From contig OX393581.1 in the NCBI GenBank assembly GCA_947652605.1, forward strand, positions 14,326,640-14,390,639: a stretch of 64,000 nucleotides of DNA, given 5' to 3'. Below the pieces are notes generated by a model. That model did not search any database. It worked only from the letters and a program-made list of their open reading frames with translations, and was not told the origin of the DNA. Each line of letters begins with the position of its first letter. Position 1 is the stretch's first letter. Made by a program: the position numbers and the translations under genes. Of this stretch, positions 56,669 through 64,000 are shown piece after piece. The stretch comes from Elmis aenea (taxonomy: Eukaryota; Arthropoda; Insecta; Coleoptera; Elmidae).

Positions 56669-59400
56669 TTACATACATACATGCGGTATATCGGGTGATC
56701 GAAAATGATTAATGCCCGCTAACTTCAGACCGAAAAAAAACAACCAAGTTTATGTTGGTATCGTAGTGTAAAACTAAGATATCAATGTCGTAGTATTACA
56801 GGTGGGGTGGGGATGGACTGCGGTCAGTGTTGCCAATTTAGCGAATCTCTCGCTAAATCTAGCGAGATTTTAAAAACTAAACTTTTTTTTTCCTTACCTT
56901 AAAGATGTTATTGTTTTTTTCCCCGTTATTTTAACACTTTGTAGCGGGCGCATGCAAATAGCACAGGGTTAGAATATAGTAAGCTATTCTTGATGGCTAA
57001 AAATTACATTTTCAATTAATCACAGATTAATAGCCACAACATTAAATCATACGCTTGTGCTAATTCTGGGACACACCACATGTTGAGCATCGCTGATTTC
57101 AAATCTAGATTACGAACCATTATAAATAATTAGATTTAAGTCGTAGGTTGGGCATCGTTGACAAAAAAAAAGCATAAGAACAACACCGCCGCTACAAATG
57201 AACCAGCATACTCATTACTGAAATTAAATACGGCAAGACAAAGCGAGACAAAGACACGAGACGAATGTTGATGGAATAAACAAATCCGAGATTAAATTAT
57301 AATAGTCTGTAAAATATACTGTGTTTGTAATTTGCATTTGCGTCATTTAAAAAGTGATACCATAATTTATAAGATGGTTTACATTTCGGCTGCAGTGACC
57401 TTCTGATTTTGTGTACTCATATATTAATATTTAATTAGCAATTGGTATTATTTTTAAATAAACTTTGAAAGAGTATAAAAGTGCGTAACTATGTTTAATA
57501 AAAAAAAAACCATAAAAACGCTTCAAATTTCAAAGTCCTGAAAGGTTACGTTCAACATACAAATTTACGTCAAACGTGATATAAAAAAATACTTTTATAA
57601 ATTACTTGTTGCCAAGCAACTACCTATTATATACTTTTTTGTTGCAATACATTGAACTTTCTTGACATTGGAAATTCTATTATTAGTTTAAATGCACTAT
57701 TTATAGCCTACAAAGAATTATGCTTAAAAAATAATAAATAATTGCACTGCAATAGTTTTCCAATACGTAAACTAATGTAAGCAATATATTTTTAGCCGCG
57801 CATTTCATTTTTTTGTCGTTACTTTAACCTCTTCTATGGCACAGATGAATGTAACTGAATCGTTAATTTTTTGTGAAACTTTAATACAATAATTATTTCA
57901 GCTTAATTGTTAATGTAGGTAAATATTATTAATTTCCAGGATAGGGCTTTCCAGTATAGGGCACAAGTGAATTTATAAATAAAATTAAGATTTTTACTGT
58001 TATCGTATCACTGCTGCACAACTTTTTTTTGCCTTTTGAATACTAGACTTTTATAAACAAAGTGGATCCTCAATATTCGTAATTAAATAGCTTCTGAGGG
58101 ACGAATTCAGTAATCGGACGAAAATAATGCAAATTTTGAGTAAAAATTAAATGCTCGAAATATATTAACATTTTTTTCTAAATTTTTGTGTCTATAAAGA
58201 AGTGCAATTGCTATGAATCATATTTTTGCTCTAAAAAATAATAATTGCTATAAAAATAATTAGTTTGCTATCAAACTTAAGAAACACTATACATAATTAA
58301 TGAAGACTATAAAAATAATGAAATTTGTTTTAAAAAATAGAAAAATCAGTGATTATTTTTAATTTTGCTATAAAAATTTAAGGTTGGTATAAATAAAATT
58401 GTATTGCCAAACAGTAACTACTATTTAACGTAAAGATAATTATTTCCCACAATTCTCAAGTTATATTTACAGAACATATCTTTGAAAAGCTCATCAAGTG
58501 AAAACTGAAAAAAGAGACTAGCGACGTAAAAAACAAAAAGCTTCTCGCCCTTATTTTTGTTGTCCATACCACGAAATATCGATATATCGCCCATTACTTG
58601 AATTACTTTGTACTTCTGTTAAATTTGTTAAATTTCCTGCAGCTACCTCCTACAACGCAACTGGTGATTTCATTATTTTGTCTAGCCAAGGTGTAAGATT
58701 TTGTCCATAGGTTTAAATTGATTTCTAGAGCATCGTAAAATAATTTAATTTTATTTATCTACATAATTTAATGACCACTGTTCAATGCACTCGAGAAGAA
58801 CGGTAAAAAATCGTGAAATAGGTAGGTAATCTGTCGCGAAAAGTAACTTCTGCTTTTATTTTCGGTTAGGTTAGGTAAGGTCAGGTCAATTTTTGCTTAA
58901 TATTTTATAAGGGCGCCATTTATTGAAAAAAAGTCTCTTCTGTTTTACTTAACTGAAGATTTTCAATGTTTTGTAATACTTTTTGTTTTTTAAAATTTAA
59001 ACGAAATATAGAGCGCAGTTTGATACGCCCACAACTAAATGTGAGGTTATTTGTAACAAAGATTGTAATTTTTATGCAGTTTGTATATTTTTAACCCATA
59101 CATTAAATTTTATATTATACATTTATAATTTTATAGCAAATCTTTTAAACTATTTATAGCAAAAGTATTTTTTTTACTGCAAAAAATCATTTATTTACAG
59201 CAGTTTATTACAAGCCATACATTTTTACCGTAAGAGTTGACTAAAATCGAAACAATCCGTTCCCAGTTCAGAATCTGATCATTACTGTATTAAAATTTTT
59301 CCAGAAGTTTACTTTTACTGAAGAGCGATAATGGCAGAAGCTGAAGACAAAAATAATTATCGTTTAGAAGCGGAGTCGTGGAATCAGCTTCAATTAAAAC
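56669..59400. other. AT-rich non-coding DNA with repeat scraps
   Basis: At 56825, CAGTGTTGCCAATTTAGCGA looks like a single hAT terminus and is followed by TAGCGA/TCGCTA words. No gene is supported. The stretch 58170-58400 reuses TGCTATAAAAAT-like words. Confidence 0.4.
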
Positions 59401-59674
59401 TAGGGCTTCGAACTGGAAATGAACCGAAAACGGGAAAACGGAAAAAAATATCGGTTTATTTCGATTCGGTACATGTTCAAAAAACACGTGCGTTTCGTTT
59501 ATGTATGTTTTGTTTAATAAATTATATTATTATCATATGTTATATACTTCTATATCTAATTATTATACAAAATGAAAACATTTAAGAAATTAAAAAATTT
59601 ATTACCTACTCTGAGCTGAACCGAAAACCGAAAAAACCATTATTTTTTCCGGAACGAAAACCGGAACAAAACTG
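59401..59674. mobile_element. Probable hAT-type MITE, AACCGAAAACGG-rich
   Basis: The left end is TAGGGCTTCGAACTGGAAAT and the right end ACCGGAACAAAACTG. The flanks ATTAAAAC (59393-59400) and ATTACAAC (59675-59682) differ at one of 8 bases. The internal AACCGAAAACGG and CCGGAACGAAAACC words link it to the MITE at 2364-2821. Confidence 0.55.
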
Positions 59675-59682
59675 ATTACAAC

Positions 59683-60343
59683 ATCAGGTAACTCCAACTT
59701 TAATGCCTTTTTTGTCTCTTCCACTACGATTCAATAGCACTCGAAAAAAGTCGAAGTGTTGTCTTTCTGCTTATTTATTAAAATTTAGTCACGAATCTTA
59801 AATTTTAAGACGAATATCGGAATAATAAATTTGACGAATATAGTGATTCCACTGTACTTTGTGTAAAGCTTACAACCGTGAACCATCCTGTGGAATTTAT
59901 ATATATGGTCCCTGTTATAAGAAACCCATTAATTTTATTGTTCAATAAATAATTAAATCAGTATGTAAAATAAAATATTATGGCGCACCCCTTTGACGTA
60001 AGCTGTAGAGTTAAAGAATTTTAAATTTTGCAATCGCTGGTAGCAATTATTATAATCCTTTGTTTATTATCCCATGTTTGCGGTTAATAATAAAATATAA
60101 CATTATGACGTAATAAATACAACATGTGTTGCAAAACGAGCATGGTAGGCCTTTGCGGTTATAATTTACTTCAGGATTGTTTATTAAGTTAGGTGCGTAT
60201 GAAACACGCTCAAACTTTGTATGTTTTTCTATTTGTTTGTATGGAACTGCGCTAGGTGTGTACAATTCATTGAAATTAATAGATTAACAGCGTTTTATTT
60301 GAACAGTGCGTCTCATTTCTCAACGAATTATATGATTAACTCT
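59683..60343. other. AT-rich non-coding DNA, nothing recognised
   Basis: No gene or bounded repeat seen. Confidence 0.5.
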
Positions 60344-60351
60344 GTTATTAC

Positions 60352-60795
60352 CAGAGCTGGGCAATGCTTGAATGCTTACTACTTGCAATAATTTTTTAAG
60401 CACTTTTAATGCTTCGAGCACAATGCTTGGAGCACTTTCTAAAACAGATGCTCGATGCTTAGAGCACCAAGCACTTTCTTGAACACTTGGTACTTATTAA
60501 GCACTTTAGAAAGAGTGCTTAATAAGCATTTTTTAAATTTATATATGCTTACTGCATAGTATTTAATCCTTAACATGTATGCTACAAGACTGTTTAAATT
60601 TTAAATTTCTCTTAAGCATTTCCAAAATGCTCAATGCTTGCTGCTTAATTTTTTTAAGCACTTGGGTCAGTGCTTGATGCTTTTAAGCATTTTTAAAAAC
60701 CAAAGTACTTACTGCTTAATTAGATCAAGCACTTACACAAGTGCTTGAATGCTCGGTGCTTCAAGCACTTTGGGTCGGTGCTTTGCCCAGCTCTG
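60352..60795. mobile_element. hAT-type MITE built of AAGCACTT / AATGCTT words
   Basis: It begins CAGAGCTGGGCAATGCTTG and ends GGTGCTTTGCCCAGCTCTG, with a perfect 8-bp duplication GTTATTAC (60344-60351 and 60796-60803). Almost the whole element is made of interleaved AAGCACTT, AATGCTT and TTAAGCA words on both strands, so it can fold in many registers. No coding sequence. Confidence 0.9.
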
Positions 60796-60803
60796 GTTAT
60801 TAC

Positions 60804-60977
60804 CAATGGTAAAAGTGTTCTTAATGAAAAAAGTTGTGCAATTTTAAAATCTTGTTAACTTTCTTTTGTTAAATAAATGCCCCATGCCTAGCTTACATTT
60901 TATAGATAACAATTAAAAACAAGATTTTTGTTCATGTCAGACGACTTAAAATGAGAGAATAAAACCCATGTCTATTA
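60804..60977. other. Short AT-rich spacer
   Basis: Nothing recognised. Confidence 0.5.
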
Positions 60978-60979
60978 TA

Positions 60980-61643
60980 CAGGGTGTAGACTCGGATCAC
61001 GCAACATAGCAATTTCAATGGTAAAATTTTAAAAGTCGTATTCTTGCTCCCCTAATTATTTTAGAAAAAATATGCAAATACGTTTTTTGTAGAGAAAAAA
61101 ATTCTGTATCCATAAATGTAATCAATATTGCTTTTTCGTTTTCCAATAACTAAAAATTAAGCAATTACAAAACGCGTTTTGACAAAAATCTGTACTGCCT
61201 TGGAATTATGCTATGACAACTGCCCAGCCTAATGTTACTTATACTGTCTTTTTGACGCGAAATTCATTCTTAAAACCTTTATATTTTATCAAACATTTAT
61301 TTTACACAGTTAATTATGTTTTCATTCCAAGATACAATAAAAATGATTATTATGAATAAACTTCACCTCAAAGTGACAGTATAAGTGACATCAGGCTGGG
61401 CAGTTGTCATAGCGTAATTCCAAGGCAGTACATATTTTTGTCAAAACGCGTTTTGTAATTGCTTAATTTTTAGTTATTGGAAAACGAAAAAGCAATATTG
61501 ATTACATTTATGGATACAGAATTTTTTTCTCTACAGAAAACGTATTTGCACTTTTTTTCTAAAATAATTAGGGGAGCAAGAATACGACTTTTAAAATTTT
61601 ACCATTGAAATTGCTATGTTGCGTGATCCGAGTCTACACCCTG
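60980..61643. mobile_element. Near-perfect palindromic MITE, CAGGGTGTAGACTCGG ends
   Basis: It begins CAGGGTGTAGACTCGGATCA and ends TGATCCGAGTCTACACCCTG, with TA on both sides. The arms are about 264 bp each (60980-61243 and 61380-61643) and differ by only a few bases; a central spacer of about 136 bp separates them. The high arm identity suggests a recent insertion or arm correction. Confidence 0.93.
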
Positions 61644-61659
61644 TATAATTTTTTCTTAT

Positions 61660-62375
61660 TAAAGACAGCTGTTACTTCCAACCTCAACGTTGGGGCTAAA
61701 AGTAACAATGATCGGGGTAAGTTGTAACGGCAAAATAATTTACACAGCTCATACGTAGTGGGTAAGTATATTAGTATTCATCAACAAAATTAATATTTGA
61801 TTCCAAAATACACATTAGCAAAATGAAAAAAATATTCAAAAATGTAAAACAAAAAAATACAACAAATTGGAAAATTAATCCGCCAAGTTTTGTATGTTTT
61901 TATCTAAAAAGAAAACCACCAATTATGTTCTAAGAGTGAACATTTGCAAGTGAAAACATTGATTGGGGTTGGTTGTAACACTGTTACTTCTGACCCCAAG
62001 TGTACACAAAACTAATTGGAGGGAATCCACAATTAACCACGATTCTAACGTCAAATTGTATTGCATCCACCAATAGCCAAAAAAATGTAGAACATAATAA
62101 TATAGGTACTTTTTTGTTTCTCTTTTAGAGATCGCCTAAAAGTCACTCGACCGGTGACACAACGCACCAACTTTTAGAAGAAAAATAGTGACTCTGGCTG
62201 GCAAAAACTTAACCTCTATGACAGACGAAAACTAGCAATGTAGGTAGGGAGGTGGATGTAAATGAACATTGGCACACGCGCTTAGGGCGATATATAACAA
62301 AAATTGAATAAACTATATGCACTGTTACAACCTACCCGTGTTACTTTCATCCCCGGTCTCCCCTACTGTAATAAT
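61660..62375. repeat. Repeat with GGTTGTAACA / TGTTACTT words
   Basis: The right end, TCCCCGGTCTCCCCTACTG, looks like a hAT-type terminus. Inside, GTTACTTCCAACCTCAACGT, TGGGGTTGGTTGTAACACTG and TTACTTCTGACCCCAAGTG recur, with TGTTACAACCTACCCGTG near the right end. The left boundary is uncertain and no duplication was found. Confidence 0.5.
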
Positions 62376-62926
62376 TAGGAAGCAAAAACTTTTCAAAACC
62401 TTCTGATTCTATTTTAGTTTTGCTTGTAAAATTTTAATTACCCATGGCACAAAAAGTTTCGTTAAGTTAATAATCGATTTAAACCTCAAAATTGAACCAC
62501 TTCTAAAGCTTTTAAATATTGGTATAGAAACACGGGCAAGAATTTTTACAGGTACCTTATTTTTAAAAGGTTTACTTTTCGTTAATAAGTGGTAATATTT
62601 TATTCGTAATCCCCTTTATGACTACCAACAAACTAATAATAGTAATCAAAATAAACAAAATCGTAAACATGTTTAAAACATTATCTCTAACAGCGCACTA
62701 CCTACTGCAGAGACAAATAATCAAGTGACCTAGAATCATATTTGTGAAAATTTAAAAAAAAAAAACAAAAGAATAAGAGCAAAGTGCACTAGATTACAAC
62801 AGTGTTCCAATCTTAATTATGTTGTATTTTATTATGCAATTATTTAAGTAATGTATCTATAAATAAATACAAATAGATTTCCAAGCAAACTAATGTGTAA
62901 TGTGTTTCAATAAAATGAATGAGACG
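62376..62926. other. AT-rich non-coding DNA, nothing recognised
   Basis: No gene or bounded repeat seen. Confidence 0.5.
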
Positions 62927-64000
62927 CAGGGACGGCTCTAGGGTAGTCGGCGCCCTGCTGCGAAGTACTCTTATAGCGCCCCCCCCCCCCTCTATATATA
63001 TTTAAAGACAAAAGTGGCTAATTTTCGGGTAATAAAAATAATAAAAATATAATATTGTTATTAATAATTTAATTTAATATAAATCTTTATAGAGTATGTA
63101 ATGGAATTAATTACATAAAACACTACATAAGTAGGTACTAAGTAGTATACTTAAAACAAAACGGATTTACTCTTATTATAAATTCTTAAATTCTTAACAA
63201 AATAAAATTTATAAGCAAACATAATATTAAAATTTTACTTTTCTGGCTTTTATGCTAGCAAATTTATCTATAATTTCTTTATTTATTTATAAAAAAATTC
63301 GTAGAACAATGGTTACATTTTCAAATACACACTCCAAATTGTTGGCACAAATAAAATTTAATATGTCAATTGTATCTGAATAAGTATTAAGATCTACCAA
63401 GTCACCAAAAAACCTTTAATTCATCAAATAATTCTAATGCACTTAAATCCTTGTCTGTACCATCCGTAAGCATACTTCCGATATTGTTACAATGTTTTCT
63501 AAAAATTTCTTTGTCCATATTTTTTATCTCTTTGATATTGTAAAAAAATTAAAATTATCATTGTGATTTTTAAGTTGGCTAAATCTTTCTTCTAAAGAGT
63601 TCAGTACTGTAGTATTTAAAATAACATTGAAAAAAAGATATTTTAAATTTATCTTTAGGACCAATCGGTGTTTCATCGGCAGATTCGTAACTAAATTGTT
63701 TCTTTATATTACGTCTTCGTACATTTTTTGACGGAATAAATTTTGGTGCAATTTTTAACTCTGTAGCTAGTTCTTTTGCAGATTCTAAAATTTCATTAAA
63801 ACCTTTATCAGTTCTTAATTCCTTTATGAAACATATTAATTCGTCTAATGCAACTAATGCACTTTTTAAATGTTGCTTAGCACCTTGTAAAATTTTACTT
63901 AACACATTTAATCTGTTAAATACTTCATACTATAAAATAGTAGAACAAATACATTTAAAATTTTTAATTTTTTTAGCTAAACTTTGTGCCTCATGTCGAC
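62927..64000 (-). mobile_element. hAT transposon with DUF4371/ZMYM1-like gene, right end outside the window
   Basis: The left terminus CAGGGACGGCTCTAGGGTAG followed by CGGCGCCCTG is typical of a hAT element. The preceding 8 bases, ATGAGACG, would be the left TSD. A minus-strand transposase remnant fills the rest, so the gene's 3' end lies near this terminus, as in the copy at 13594-14576. A run of about 13 C follows the left end at 62978. Confidence 0.8.
63238..64000 (-). pseudogene. hAT transposase (ZMYM1/DUF4371 type), partial and frameshifted
   Basis: Read downward from the window edge: EAQSLAKKIKNFK, a stop near YEVFNRLNVLSKILQ, then AKQHLKSALVALDELICFIK, ELRTDKGFNEILESAKELAT, ELKIAPKFIPSKNVRRRNIK and DKFKISFF. 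After 63600 comes LNSLEERFSQLKNHNDNFNF, then (shifted) MDKEIFRKHCNNIGSMLTDG, DLSALELFDELKVFLVTW, and LNTYSDTIDILNFICANNLE. The R-R-R-N-I-K-K-Q spacer, the DKFK block and the 'RF-x-QLKNH' segment follow the ZMYM1-like hAT plan. At least one in-frame stop and two or three frameshifts make it dead. The dimerisation motif expected further down is not recognisable. Confidence 0.82.

Noticed and set aside
56382..56678. Frame starting MYVTGWSKFDGIAWVSRL and a similar one at 55998-56210
   Set aside because: They are the two arms of the same palindromic MITE read outward, not a duplicated gene.

Overview
This window looks like intronic and intergenic DNA from an AT-rich, transposon-laden insect nuclear genome. 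A beetle is my guess from the flavour of the repeats, not something proven here. Only one stretch reads convincingly as a host gene: a 1.56-kb internal exon on the minus strand (28426-29989) with good splice sites and a Ser/Asp/Glu-rich product. Nearly everything else I can name is mobile DNA, mostly decayed, often nested, and in many cases bounded by exact target-site duplications (TSDs).

Layout. 0-10 kb: an RTE-like LINE split by a hAT MITE (246-800), a hAT MITE (2364-2821), nested palindromic elements (3096-3810), and a Charlie-like hAT relic (7406-9150) that carries both a tRNA-derived SINE and a 249-bp MITE. 10-26 kb: LINE fragments, a ZMYM1-type hAT (13594-14576), a self-nested hAT (16990-18650), a hAT (18769-20014) containing a CACCCTGTAT repeat, and two LINE 3' ends arranged tail to tail (23195-25425). 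26-35 kb: the host exon, a palindromic repeat, and a complete but dead mariner (32758-34057). 35-46 kb: a Penelope-like GIY-YIG endonuclease relic, a piggyBac (39666-41317) inside a palindromic element, a second piggyBac 5' fragment, and a Jockey LINE interrupted by a MITE. 46-64 kb: another LINE with a 121-bp MITE, two foldback-type elements with minisatellite arms (48321-49104 and 50645-51156), several palindromic MITEs, a hAT MITE made of AAGCACTT-like words, and a hAT with a DUF4371/ZMYM1-like transposase relic running off the right edge.

The genes do not form an operon or pathway. What the window offers is a readable order of insertion: interrupted reading frames resume exactly across several insertions, so many events can be ordered. 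The most interesting structural signal is a short dispersed motif, seen five times, that resembles a minimal hammerhead ribozyme. One copy lies about 330 bp downstream of the Penelope endonuclease relic, which fits the known association of hammerheads with Penelope-like elements. All family names rest on reading motifs by eye; no database search was run.
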